A stretch of DNA of 42,634 nt from Cyclobacterium qasimii M12-11B (GCF_000427295.1 NZ_ATNM01000066.1:1-42634), one strand, 5' to 3'. Counted from the stretch's first letter, positions 33,570 to 42,383 are shown. Notes: generated by a model from the letters alone, not told the origin. Program-made: numbers and translations.

Positions 33570-34372
33570 ATGGATTTGAATATCAAAACTCCCATTGCAT
33601 TTTTTGATCTTGAAGCTACAGGAATTAACATTTCTACGGACAGAATTGTTGAAATTTCAATTTTAAAAATACTTCCTGATTCAACACAGGAATTAAAACT
33701 TTAAAAATCAATCCTACCGTTCCCATCCCCTTAGAAACTTCACTTATACACGGTATATATGACAAGGATGTGGTAGACGCGCCCACCTTTAAAGACGTGG
33801 CAAGGGAATTGTTCCGCTTTTTTGAAGGGACCGATCTTGCCGGGTTCAATGTCTTAAAATATGACATACCCTTATTGGTTGAGGAGTTTTTAAGAGCAGG
33901 AATAGATTTTGACATTGAAAAAAGAAACCTTTTGGATGCCCAAAAGATTTTTTTCATGATGGAAAAAAGAAATCTTTCTTCTGCTTATAAATTCTATTGT
34001 GGCAAGACGCTAGAGAATGCTCACAGTGCTGAGGCAGATACCATCGCAACCTACGAAGTATTCAAATCTCAAATCGAAAGATACATGGGCCAAGAACTTG
34101 AAGACCTTCAAGGCAATAAAATTGGGATTATGGAAAATGACATGAAAAAAATCCATAGCCTGATCAATGAAAAAATGGTCGACTTAGCTGGTCGGTTTGT
34201 TTTCAATGATAAAGGAGAAGAGTGTTTTAACTTTGGGAAACAGAAAGGGAAACCAATTGCCCAGGTGCTCAAGGAAGAACCTGGGTATTACGACTGGATG
34301 ATGAAAGGAGACTTCCCTCTAGACACAAAAAGAAAGCTGACACAGGTGAAGTTAAGAGGCTTTAATTTATAA
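33570..34372 (+). pseudogene. 3'-5' exonuclease (DNA polymerase III epsilon-like), frameshifted
   Basis: The frame from ATG 33570 encodes MDLNIKTPIAFFDLEATGIN, the exonuclease I motif (FDLEATG), and stops at TAA 33702-33704 after 44 codons. The -1 frame continues without a stop from there to 34372: KINPTVPIPL, then IHGIYDKDVVDAPTFKDV, LAGFNVLKYDIPLLVEEF (motif II), and NAHSAEADTIATYEV (motif III). Adding one A to the four-A run at 33695-33698 restores a continuous product of about 267 residues. Downstream sequence is intact for 220 codons. The break is therefore recent, a sequencing error, or (less likely) recoded. An intact enzyme would proofread or trim 3' ends. A terminator follows. Confidence 0.88.
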
Positions 34373-34407
34373 CCTCACGGAAAGCGACACCTGTATTTAA
34401 CAAAGGC

Positions 34408-34442
34408 AATCCCTCCTGAATAACTTTTTAGGAGGGATTTTC
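34408..34442 (+). terminator. Intrinsic terminator of the exonuclease gene
   Basis: AATCCCTCCT (34408-34417) pairs perfectly with AGGAGGGATT (34430-34439) and is followed by TTTCTT. It lies about 35 bp after the exonuclease stop codon. Confidence 0.9.
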
Positions 34443-34585
34443 TTATAAAAGCTCGTCCCCTGTCCTAAGATAGGCTCAAGTCATCAGAGGTCTGTTGCTA
34501 GTACATTTATCTTTTGTTTTAGTATAAATATTAATGCCAGATAGGGTCTCAGTTTACTATAGTCATTCATCAGAGTAAATCAAAA

Positions 34586-35086
34586 ATGCTAAAAATTCAC
34601 AAAGCCACAGTTCAAGATATTCCAGAGATTCAAAGCATTGCCAAAACCACTTGGCCTGTTGCTTTTGATGGGATATTAAGTCAATCCCAGTTGGATTACA
34701 TGATGAGAATGATGTACAATACCCAAGAACTAACCTCCCAAATTGAAGGTGGTAAAATTATTTTCTGGCTTGCTGCAATTGGAAAGCAATCGTTAGGATT
34801 CATGGCTTACGAGTCCCAATTACCCATTCAACCCCAAATTAAAATCCATAAATTATATATTCTTCCAGCCGCTCAAGGCAAAGGAGTAGGGAAAGGTTTG
34901 CTAAATAATCTGGAAGAGTACGGTAGATCCAATGGGTTTGAAACAGTAACTTTGAATGTAAACAAATACAATTCTTCTGCTATAAAATTTTATGAAAAGC
35001 GGGGATTCGAAAAGATTAAAGCTGAAATCATTCCAATTGGCCAAGACTATATAATGGATGACTACGTGTTTACAAAAAAATTATAA
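34586..35086 (+). CDS. GNAT-family N-acetyltransferase
   Basis: This 166-residue protein has the GNAT fold: an N-terminal strand and helix (IHKATVQDIPEIQSIAKTTW), motif A for acetyl-CoA (IHKLYILPAAQGKGVGKGLL, the Q/RxxGxG/A pattern as QGKGVG), and motif B (TLNVNKYNSSAIKFYEKRGFEK). It transfers an acetyl group from acetyl-CoA to an amine of unknown identity, probably a small metabolite or a protein N-terminus. It stands alone and ends 8 bp before the end of the convergent signalling gene. Confidence 0.92.
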   Translation: MLKIHKATVQDIPEIQSIAKTTWPVAFDGILSQSQLDYMMRMMYNTQELTSQIEGGKIIFWLAAIGKQSLGFMAYESQLPIQPQIKIHKLYILPAAQGKGVGKGLLNNLEEYGRSNGFETVTLNVNKYNSSAIKFYEKRGFEKIKAEIIPIGQDYIMDDYVFTKKL

Positions 35087-35094
35087 ATAGTACG

Positions 35095-36105
35095 TTAAGA
35101 GTCAATATTTTCGACTTTTTTGGCTTTGTTATTGATATCTCTGATCACATCATCCAGTTCTACTGCTGAATTGTTAATATGGTTTAATATCTCCTTTTGA
35201 TCATCAGTTAGCTTACCTATCATTATTTCTAGCAGGTGGATCAACCCCATAAGCCTGGCAAGAGGTGCTCTTACCACATGCGACTGCACCCACGAAATTT
35301 CTTTTAATCGCCCATTTTGCTTCTCTATAGTCTTTAGATGAGCATGCTTGTGAGTTACGTCAATGGACAAGACTAATTTCACTTTTTCTCCATTATAATT
35401 AATGGTATTGAAACTTGTCTCGACAGTTATAATCTCTCCACCCTTCTTTTTATGAAGAAAGGTACCTGCAACATCTTCGCTCAAAAAGTCTCCCTTCTCT
35501 ATTTTTGAGGTTTTATCAATTAAACCAATATTTTCAATTTGAATATCAGCGATAGTCATCTCCAGAAATTCTTCTAAAGAAAAACCATAGCTCATCACAG
35601 CAGCATCATTTACATTTAAAAACTTACTGGTACTTTGGTCCATCACCCACATAGGCATGGGATTAAATTGAAAAAGCTCCTTGTACCTGAGTTCTGATTC
35701 TTCTAACTCATTAAAAACCTTTTTCCTTTCAATACTGTAAGTAATGCTTTTAAATAAAATTTCAGGTTGCAGTTCGTCTTTTATTAGGTAATCAGACATC
35801 CCCAACCCAATGGTTTTTATAGCAAATTCCTTATTTGAATATCCTGTCAAGACTACAATAGGTGTCTTAGACGCTTTCTTTTTAATATCCTTGATTAAAT
35901 TTTCACCACTCATATCACCTAAACTTAGGTCGAGTAAAATGATATCGTAACCATTGGGAATGGTTTCTACGGCTGACTTATACGATTTTGCCCAATCGAT
36001 TTTTGCAAAAGGAAATTTTTCTTCTATTGATTCAGAGACCAAAACATAATCCCCTTCGTTGTCTTCAATTATTAAAAATTTCAAGGCTTCAATTCCTGAA
36101 CTCAT
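35095..36105 (-). CDS. REC-PAS-histidine phosphotransfer protein without ATPase domain
   Basis: This 336-residue protein has a receiver domain (about 8-125; Asp59 in LLDLSLGDMSG, Lys109 in YLIKD), a PAS domain (about 138-255, with MPMWVMDQST and FLNVNDAAV), and a two-helix dimerisation segment with His276 in SWVQSHVVRAPLARLMGLIHLL. The protein ends about 60 residues after that His, so the HATPase domain of a true kinase is missing and it cannot phosphorylate itself. It is 4 bp after a receiver-only gene on the same strand, so they form one transcript. It may receive phosphate from a kinase in trans; the degenerate kinase at 37006-37953 is a candidate. Confidence 0.88.
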   Translation of the reverse strand: MSSGIEALKFLIIEDNEGDYVLVSESIEEKFPFAKIDWAKSYKSAVETIPNGYDIILLDLSLGDMSGENLIKDIKKKASKTPIVVLTGYSNKEFAIKTIGLGMSDYLIKDELQPEILFKSITYSIERKKVFNELEESELRYKELFQFNPMPMWVMDQSTSKFLNVNDAAVMSYGFSLEEFLEMTIADIQIENIGLIDKTSKIEKGDFLSEDVAGTFLHKKKGGEIITVETSFNTINYNGEKVKLVLSIDVTHKHAHLKTIEKQNGRLKEISWVQSHVVRAPLARLMGLIHLLEIMIGKLTDDQKEILNHINNSAVELDDVIRDINNKAKKVENIDS

Positions 36106-36109
36106 TTAT

Positions 36110-36541
36110 CTATATTTTGGAAGGCAATTCAACAAGTGACAACCAAAAAAGTTGAACTTTTTGAAGGATTTCATGATACCCACCTGAACCAAAAGGCTTA
36201 ACGATATAGCTGTTGGCGTGATTTGTATAGGAATCGTTTATGTCTTTTTGATTAGATGAGGTGGTCAGCATTATTACTGGCAAACGCCTCAGATTATCAG
36301 ACTCTTTTATGAATTTAAGAACCTCTAATCCATTTTTGAAAGGCAGGTTTATGTCCAATAACACCAAGTCTGGGGTTGGATTACTACCATACCTTTGACA
36401 GGTATTTAAAAATTCTATTGCTTCTCTACCGTCTTTTGCGAAGCTAATTTGCAAAGGTAAGTTTAATTCTTCCAGCGCTTCTGAAATCAGGAAGATATCT
36501 CCCTCATTGTCTTCAACTAAAAGTATATTTAACCTATCCAT
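36110..36541 (-). CDS. Single-domain response regulator, Rcp1-like
   Basis: This 143-residue receiver domain has LLVEDNEGDIFLISEALEE, phospho-acceptor Asp63 in VLLDINLPFKNGLEVL, MLTTSS and Lys115 in YIVKPF. The EDNEGD start and KPFGSGGYHEIL end match the Rcp1 branch of stand-alone regulators that pair with phytochrome-like and hybrid kinases. No output domain is present. It is directly upstream of the REC-PAS-phosphotransfer gene and very likely co-transcribed with it. It would act by binding a partner or by passing phosphate. Confidence 0.93.
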   Translation of the reverse strand: MDRLNILLVEDNEGDIFLISEALEELNLPLQISFAKDGREAIEFLNTCQRYGSNPTPDLVLLDINLPFKNGLEVLKFIKESDNLRRLPVIMLTTSSNQKDINDSYTNHANSYIVKPFGSGGYHEILQKVQLFWLSLVELPSKI

Positions 36542-37005
36542 ATTTAAAATTAATTGGTCACTCTAGCAAAACAAATAAAGTAAACCTGAAGCAAAGCCCC
36601 TGATTTAGAAAAAACTCTTTCTAGAACCAAAATCAAAAGTACATTTTTTTTGTCTCCTGACACAGAACAATCGAATATTTATAAATTTTGTCATTTTATT
36701 TATAAGATTGAAATTAATTTTTATATCAAGGAAAAACAATGACACCAAAGGTCAAAATTGGGTTTGTAATTTAAACAACTGCTGAAATACTGGAGAAACA
36801 CAAGCAGGATGAATGATGCAAAAATCATTTCTAGAGACGGATAAAACCAAATTTAAACTTAGTTAATGCTAAGGTTCAGCTGTAAATAATCAGCAGGGCC
36901 AAACCGGCACTCCATTAAAACCATACGAGCACAATTCGAAGCAATAAAAGTGACATTTCTCAAACTAATAGAATGATATGTAAGCTCCAAAAGAAAAAAT
37001 GAAGC
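36542..37005. other. Non-coding stretch within the signalling group
   Basis: 464 bp of AT-rich sequence between the degenerate kinase and the Rcp1-like regulator. I see no small gene, hairpin terminator or promoter I can support. Its length suggests the kinase gene and the regulator pair are separate transcripts. Confidence 0.4.
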
Positions 37006-37953
37006 CTATTTATTTTTCAGTTGCACATAAAACACGCTTCCCAATCCCAAGGTAGATTCAACCCAAATTTTTCCACCTGAGCCTTCTACTATCCTTTTGC
37101 AAATTGCCAAGCCCATGCCTGATCCACGTTTAACAAATCCATAATCATATCGTTTGAGGATATAAAATACACTTTCTAGATTTTCAGCAGGTATTCCCCT
37201 ACCGTTATCCTTCACCTCCATGGTACAAAAGTCACCCGATACTGAAGACGATATTTCGATATTCAATGGCCTTGTAGCGTCTTTAAATTTAATGGCGTTA
37301 GCTATCAATTGGTCAAATAATTGTATAAGCTGCTTGTAATCCCCCATCACTTCAAGCAAGGGTTCAATTTTTAATTCCAGGCTTCCTTCCTTTATCTTTT
37401 TGGAATTTAGGTGAACAACTTTTTCAAAAACCTCTTCCATATTCACTAATTCCTGTTTATGGTGGTTTTCTGACAGTTGAGAAAATGTAACAAGGTCACT
37501 TAATACCGCCTTTATCTTCAAGAAATTGTCCAGCGTGAGTTGCAAAAAATCAATGGAATTTTGGGGCAGCTTATCTTTATTCTTCCGAATAAAAAGCTCT
37601 AAGAATCCATGACTTTGTCTGACAGGATCAGCCAGATCAAATGAAGCAACTAGAATAAATTGGTCCAATTGTTTTTTGGCATTGTCAGACTTGACACGCT
37701 CTTCTTCAAGGACTTGATTGACTTTCTCAAGCTCTTTGACCTTGTCGCCTAAATACTTGTACTGTCTCTGGATTAGGAAATACAATATGACCCCAGTTAG
37801 CAATACAAATCCTACACCGTCTATTGATTTAACAAAATCGATGGTTTCTCTAGAGTAATTGGCAAAAAAGTACTCAGCAAATTCATTGCTCCATACAATC
37901 CAGATAGATCCTGCTAAAACATATATGAATGTAATTTTAAAGCTTGCCCTCAT
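37006..37953 (-). CDS. Membrane sensor histidine kinase with the phospho-accepting His replaced
   Basis: This 315-residue protein has two transmembrane helices (about 7-22 and 46-62) with a short periplasmic loop and a coiled coil (about 68-98). Next comes a dimerisation segment and a HATPase domain. The H-box reads LDQFILVASFDLADPVRQ where relatives have ASHDLQEP: Phe105 (codon TTT on the minus strand) replaces the phosphorylated His. The ATPase motifs are intact: Asn219 in LIANAIKF, DNGRGIP (249-255) and GSGMGLAICKRIV (277-289). It should bind ATP but not phosphorylate itself. It may act on the phosphotransfer protein at 35095, or be a non-catalytic sensor. A 20-bp palindrome lies about 40 bp upstream. 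Confidence 0.88.
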   Translation of the reverse strand: MRASFKITFIYVLAGSIWIVWSNEFAEYFFANYSRETIDFVKSIDGVGFVLLTGVILYFLIQRQYKYLGDKVKELEKVNQVLEEERVKSDNAKKQLDQFILVASFDLADPVRQSHGFLELFIRKNKDKLPQNSIDFLQLTLDNFLKIKAVLSDLVTFSQLSENHHKQELVNMEEVFEKVVHLNSKKIKEGSLELKIEPLLEVMGDYKQLIQLFDQLIANAIKFKDATRPLNIEISSSVSGDFCTMEVKDNGRGIPAENLESVFYILKRYDYGFVKRGSGMGLAICKRIVEGSGGKIWVESTLGLGSVFYVQLKNK

Positions 37954-37994
37954 ACGAATGCGCTAAATAAAATCATTATTTGCCAACAATACAT

Positions 37995-38014
37995 TGCTCT
38001 TTATATAAAGAGCA
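37995..38014. promoter_or_regulatory. Perfect 20-bp palindrome upstream of degenerate kinase gene
   Basis: TGCTCTTTATATAAAGAGCA is a perfect inverted repeat with no spacer, 42 bp upstream of the kinase start on the minus strand. It could be an operator of a dimeric regulator or an RNA hairpin in the leader. The regulator is not identified. The remainder of 37954-38327 shows nothing else. Confidence 0.5.
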
Positions 38015-38327
38015 CAAATTACTAAACTATAATAACTACTTAATAAATCTTATAGAAAAAATATTCTACCAAATGTAATGATATCCTTTAACCCAATGTA
38101 TTTCTCACCTGTTTACTTTAACTTGAATTTTCTTTTAAATTAAAACCCATATTAAAAAAGAACCTTAAAACTCAAAGTTTAAGACAATAATACAACAATA
38201 GGAAATTGGAATTCACATGGTTTTTACGTTAAATTTAAAACACTATTCAATTGTGGATTCCACACTAAATTTTAAAGCTTTCTGTTAAAAAAATAAGCTC
38301 TCAATCCATAACAAAAATATTTTTCAG

Positions 38328-39263
38328 ATGCACAAACATTTAATTAAGCTACTCCCCTCATTGCTCTTCTTCTGCCTATCCTCTCATTCGCTTTTCGCAC
38401 AAACAGATACACTTAAAGTATTGAGTTACAATATTTGGAATGGCTTTGACTGGGGTAAAGACATCGAAAGGAAAGAAAAAATGACCGCATGGCTAAAAGA
38501 GGTAGATCCAGATGTTATTGGTTTTCAAGAGCTCAACGATTTCACCTCTGAAGATTTAAAAACGTGGGCAAATGAATTTGGTCATGGCTATTCGGTATTG
38601 CTAAAAGAAAACGGCTACCCAATAGGCATTACCTCAAAAGAACCCATCCATTTGAAAACAAAAATGCAAGGTGGCCTTTGGCATGGAATGCTACATGCAG
38701 AAACTTATGGAATTGATTTTATCGTGGTCCACTTAAGTCCACACGACTGGGAATTTAGAAGACGAGAGGCTGAAATGATCTGCGATTATACAGTAAATGG
38801 CATTTTCAATAATCCGGACAAACAATTGATGATTCTCGGGGATTTCAATTCCCACTCCCCTTTCGATGCGGAATTCGACAATGAAAATCCTTTTTCCTTA
38901 AAAAGAAGTCAGCTTTCTGACAGTTTGAGGATTGTTCAGAAAGGGCCTAAAGCTTACCAAACGTTAAGGGATGGAACAATAGATTACAGTGTAATTTCAA
39001 GGTTTCTTTCCCTACCACTAATCGACACTGTTCAGAAAAAAAATTCTGACGGGGAGAAAAAATCATTTCCAACACCCATGGTCGGGAAAGACATCTCTGA
39101 ATCAGATTTTGAAAAATATAAGAAAAGAATAGATTATATTTTAGTAAGTTCCAATCTCGAACCCTCCCTACTAGCGGCAAAAATACTGAACCAGGGGACT
39201 ACTGATATACTATCAGACCACTACCCTGTCCTGGCTTCTTTCTTGTATAATAAAACCAAATAA
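38328..39263 (+). CDS. Secreted endonuclease/exonuclease/phosphatase family protein
   Basis: This 311-residue protein has a signal peptide (hydrophobic 8-23, cleavage near SLFAQ) and the EEP-fold active site in order: LSYNIWNG (Asn), IGFQELND (metal-binding Glu), VVHLSPHDW, LGDFNSHSP (Asp-x-Asn), KKRIDYIL and SDHYPVLASF (catalytic His). Such proteins cleave phosphodiesters in nucleic acids, inositol phosphates or sphingomyelin. The export signal and lack of an extra domain leave the substrate open. Its stop is 2 bp from the end of the convergent MATE gene. Confidence 0.93.
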   Translation: MHKHLIKLLPSLLFFCLSSHSLFAQTDTLKVLSYNIWNGFDWGKDIERKEKMTAWLKEVDPDVIGFQELNDFTSEDLKTWANEFGHGYSVLLKENGYPIGITSKEPIHLKTKMQGGLWHGMLHAETYGIDFIVVHLSPHDWEFRRREAEMICDYTVNGIFNNPDKQLMILGDFNSHSPFDAEFDNENPFSLKRSQLSDSLRIVQKGPKAYQTLRDGTIDYSVISRFLSLPLIDTVQKKNSDGEKKSFPTPMVGKDISESDFEKYKKRIDYILVSSNLEPSLLAAKILNQGTTDILSDHYPVLASFLYNKTK

Positions 39264-39265
39264 AA

Positions 39266-40597
39266 CTATAGTGCTTTCGTTTCTTTTTTCAAATAGAAAT
39301 AAGAAATGATGGCGGCGCCAGTATCAGCCAAAGGAAATGAGTACCAAATACCTTCTAACCCAAATAAGGCTGGCATTATTATAACCAATGGGATAAGAAA
39401 TATCCCTTGTTTGCTTAGGGCCAATAATAAGGCAGGTTTGGCCTTGCCTACGGCTTGAAAATAAGCACTTCCGATTAAGCTAAAAGCAAGCAACGGGGTG
39501 GCTAAAAAGGATTTCCGCATGGCTGGAATACTTTCCCTTATTAAGTTTTGATCCGCTGTAAACACAGACACCAAAGGGCCTGTAAAAATCAATATCAGTA
39601 TAAAAATAAAAAATGCCACAAGTGTTGATGACCTAAGGGCCAGTCTAATGGTAGCGTGTACACGATTTTGCAATTTTGCACCGTGGTTATAGCCTGCTAT
39701 AGGGACAAACCCTTGGGTAATACCCAAAACAGGGAAATTAGCAAACATCATCACCCTACTGATCACCCCATACATAGAAAGTCCCATTTCTCCACCATAT
39801 TTGAAAAGCTCATTGTTTAAAACGATGGCTAAAATGCTAACAGTGCCCTGTCTGGCAAAAGTAACAGCCCCAAGGGACGCAATCTCACTAGTGATTTTCA
39901 AGTTGGGTTTGATCCTTCCAATACTCATCTTCATCGAAGACTTTCCAAACACAAAAAACCATAGCGAATAACCTGCACTCGCCATATAAGATATTGTAGT
40001 TGCCCAGGCTGCACCTTTTAAACCCATGTCAAACCACACAATCAAAATGGGATCCAAGACAATATTAAAAACAGCAGGGACGATTAATATATACATGGCC
40101 ACTTTAGGATAACCTTCTGCCCGTATCACATTGTTACACATCATGGCCCAGGCCATAAATGGAATTCCTATTAAAATGATACTAAAGTAATCTTTAGCCG
40201 GTTCAAGCACATCACCTTTCCCTCCAAATAATTTTAAAATCTCCTCCGAAAAAACATACCCTATGGCTACAAACAAAAGTGCCAAAGTAAGGGTCATCCC
40301 AATTTGATTTCCAAAGGTATTGAAGGCCCTTTCATCATCTGAATCTCCAAAGGCACGCGAAATAATAGATGCCCCTCCTACCCCTATAGACATGCCTATG
40401 CTTGCGATTAAAAAAGAAATAGGTAATACCACAGTGACAGTGGCTATCCCTAGAGAACCGACGTATCGCCCCACAAAAATAGTATCTACGATTCCGTAAA
40501 TAGACAATACCAATATCCCTACTGCTGCTGGGAGTGCTTGTTGAAGTAATAACTTACCGATTGGGGCTTGACCGAATGAATGGTTTTTGTTTTCCAT
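39266..40597 (-). CDS. MATE-family efflux transporter
   Basis: This 443-residue protein has twelve hydrophobic helices in two related halves. MATE landmarks are LLLQQALPAAVGILVLSIYGIVDTIFVGRYVG at the N-terminus, the SIGVGGASIISRAFG stretch, and ISRVMMFANFPVLGITQGFVPIAGYNHGA in the second half. It exports organic cations or drugs by sodium or proton antiport. Nothing nearby identifies its substrate. About 210 bp separates it from the DUF294 gene. Confidence 0.94.
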   Translation of the reverse strand: MENKNHSFGQAPIGKLLLQQALPAAVGILVLSIYGIVDTIFVGRYVGSLGIATVTVVLPISFLIASIGMSIGVGGASIISRAFGDSDDERAFNTFGNQIGMTLTLALLFVAIGYVFSEEILKLFGGKGDVLEPAKDYFSIILIGIPFMAWAMMCNNVIRAEGYPKVAMYILIVPAVFNIVLDPILIVWFDMGLKGAAWATTISYMASAGYSLWFFVFGKSSMKMSIGRIKPNLKITSEIASLGAVTFARQGTVSILAIVLNNELFKYGGEMGLSMYGVISRVMMFANFPVLGITQGFVPIAGYNHGAKLQNRVHATIRLALRSSTLVAFFIFILILIFTGPLVSVFTADQNLIRESIPAMRKSFLATPLLAFSLIGSAYFQAVGKAKPALLLALSKQGIFLIPLVIIMPALFGLEGIWYSFPLADTGAAIISYFYLKKETKAL

Positions 40598-40808
40598 AAA
40601 AATGTGATACCCCTAGGAACGACCCAATTGGCAAAATGTTTAGCTTAATAAACTTTCTCAACTTTGATTATTGTAAATCTATTCCAATTGCAGGGCTACA
40701 ATTGCTAATTTAAAACCTTCTTCCCCCAACGGTATCAATCTTGAATTTAAAATTTAAACCTACAATGCGCTTCCTAAAAAGGTACTAAATGCATTTACAA
40801 AAAACCCA

Positions 40809-42263
40809 TTAAAAAGACTTCGTGAATTTTATTTTGAGTTTTAGTTGAAGGTCTCTGATTACTTTGAATATTTCTTTGATAGTAACCATCTGCACCTGGG
40901 TAAGTTGACTTATTTTTATATAATTTAAGGGTGGGTTTCCTTCATTTATAATCGCTGCAGCCTGCTTTTCCAAGCGAAGCCCCATTAGGTAATAATAAGC
41001 TTGATACAACTCTTTGGATTCTCTAGGGCTAAAAACTTTAAGTTCAGTTAAAATTTGCAACCTTTTCCCAGTATTGGTTTCAAAAACCCTATTGGCCAAA
41101 GCATAAAGTCTCATGGCATTTACCATTGGAGTCATTGCACGCTTAATGTCAAAAACCTCCTCCTGATCTACTTTAAAAGTTTTTATATTCTTTAACCAGG
41201 TCAACTGGGTATCATATTGAAGCGCATTTTGCGCCATGTTAAAGAAAAACCTTTCAAGGGGAAAATGTAACTGCTCGTCCATAAAAGACTTCAGGCTATC
41301 CAATAAAGAAAAATCACCATAAATGGGTCTACAATCAAAGAAAGTACCATAACTCAACACGGTTTCCATGGATGATTCCTGAAACCATGCCGCATAATTT
41401 TTCTTCCAGTGAGACAAGGAATGGGTCCACTTAGAATTACTGGCCATGAATCCACCTTTACAATAATCAAAGCCTATTTCATTTAAGTGATCAGAAACCG
41501 TTTTGGCAAAATCAAGAAAATAATCTCGCACTAATTCCCTATGCTCATTGGCTTTGTCTTCATAAATGATTGCATTGTCCTGGTCTGTTTTAAGCGATTG
41601 TTCCTTTCTTCCTTCGCTCCCCAATACAAAGAAAACAAAGCTGGCAGGTGGCTGTCCCTTTTTCTTGATGACTTGCTCTATTACCCTCAAGGTGATGATA
41701 TCTGCTATCGCTGAGATAACTTGGTTTATAATCTCAGACCTTACTCCCCTTTGAATCATCTGCTCCACCATGCCTGGAACCTGTTCCCACTTTGATTTCA
41801 ATTCCGCTTCATCAAGTGCTTGCTTTACGGACTGAATAAACACAAAAGGCGAAAGTGACTGAACAGTTAATATTTTGTTTCGGCTAGTAACGCCTACAAA
41901 ATGACCTGCATCTTCTACCAGTAAATAACGCGTTTTGGTTCTAAACATAAGCAATAGCGCTTCGTACACCAATGCCTCTTTAGAGATAGAAACTAATTTA
42001 GTATCCATGATCTCTTTTATCGGACTTTCTAAGGATCCTTCTATTGCCATCACATTGTCCCGTAATGTAATGTCAGTGACCACTCCTTGAATCTCTTCTA
42101 AATTGTTTCCCACAAATAAACAGCTGGATTTCTCATCCCTCATGATTTGAGCCGCCTTGAAGACTGGAGTATCAGGTTTGCAGAAAAGCACTTTTTTAAG
42201 CGTAATCTCACTTAATGTTTTAATGTAAAAATCATCGATGGGCGACAAATGCTCCGGAACCAT
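40809..42263 (-). CDS. CBS-pair DUF294 nucleotidyltransferase-like protein
   Basis: This 484-residue protein has two CBS domains (about 20-140; VLFCKPDTPVFKAAQIMRDEKSSCLFV and SISKEALVYEALLLMFRTKTRYLLV), which bind adenine nucleotides. A GlnD-type nucleotidyltransferase-like DUF294 domain follows (about 150-310; VLGSEGRKEQSLKTDQDNAIIY with the metal pair Asp227 and Asp229). The rest is the helical DUF294_C domain. Many relatives start with a cyclic-nucleotide-binding domain, which is absent here, and only about 160 bp remain to the tRNA gene. The family is thought to modify or sense a signalling partner; the target is unknown. Confidence 0.9.
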   Translation of the reverse strand: MVPEHLSPIDDFYIKTLSEITLKKVLFCKPDTPVFKAAQIMRDEKSSCLFVGNNLEEIQGVVTDITLRDNVMAIEGSLESPIKEIMDTKLVSISKEALVYEALLLMFRTKTRYLLVEDAGHFVGVTSRNKILTVQSLSPFVFIQSVKQALDEAELKSKWEQVPGMVEQMIQRGVRSEIINQVISAIADIITLRVIEQVIKKKGQPPASFVFFVLGSEGRKEQSLKTDQDNAIIYEDKANEHRELVRDYFLDFAKTVSDHLNEIGFDYCKGGFMASNSKWTHSLSHWKKNYAAWFQESSMETVLSYGTFFDCRPIYGDFSLLDSLKSFMDEQLHFPLERFFFNMAQNALQYDTQLTWLKNIKTFKVDQEEVFDIKRAMTPMVNAMRLYALANRVFETNTGKRLQILTELKVFSPRESKELYQAYYYLMGLRLEKQAAAIINEGNPPLNYIKISQLTQVQMVTIKEIFKVIRDLQLKLKIKFTKSF

Positions 42264-42328
42264 GGGCGTTTTTTTTTACAAAGATCACCAATCATTTTGA
42301 AGAAAAGAAAAGTATTTTTGAATAACTG

Positions 42329-42359
42329 TTTGCAATTAGAAAAAACTACCTTACATTTG
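42329..42359 (+). promoter_or_regulatory. Bacteroidota-type promoter of the tRNA pair
   Basis: TTTG (42329-42332) and TACATTTG (42352-42359) are spaced by exactly 19 bp, the same spacing as at the SRP RNA promoter. The predicted start near 42366 gives a leader of about 57 nt before tRNA-Arg. Confidence 0.9.
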
Positions 42360-42383
42360 CACAAGCTTTTGAAAAAGCACAGA

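Noticed and set aside
33690-33705. Programmed -1 frameshift
   Set aside because: TTA AAA does not form the X XXY YYZ slip heptamer, I see no strong downstream pseudoknot, and family members are normally encoded in one frame. An indel is simpler.
38328-39263. Exported EEP protein as a toxin such as sphingomyelinase
   Set aside because: The family fold is clear but no sphingomyelinase-specific insert or virulence context is visible; a general phosphodiesterase call is safer.
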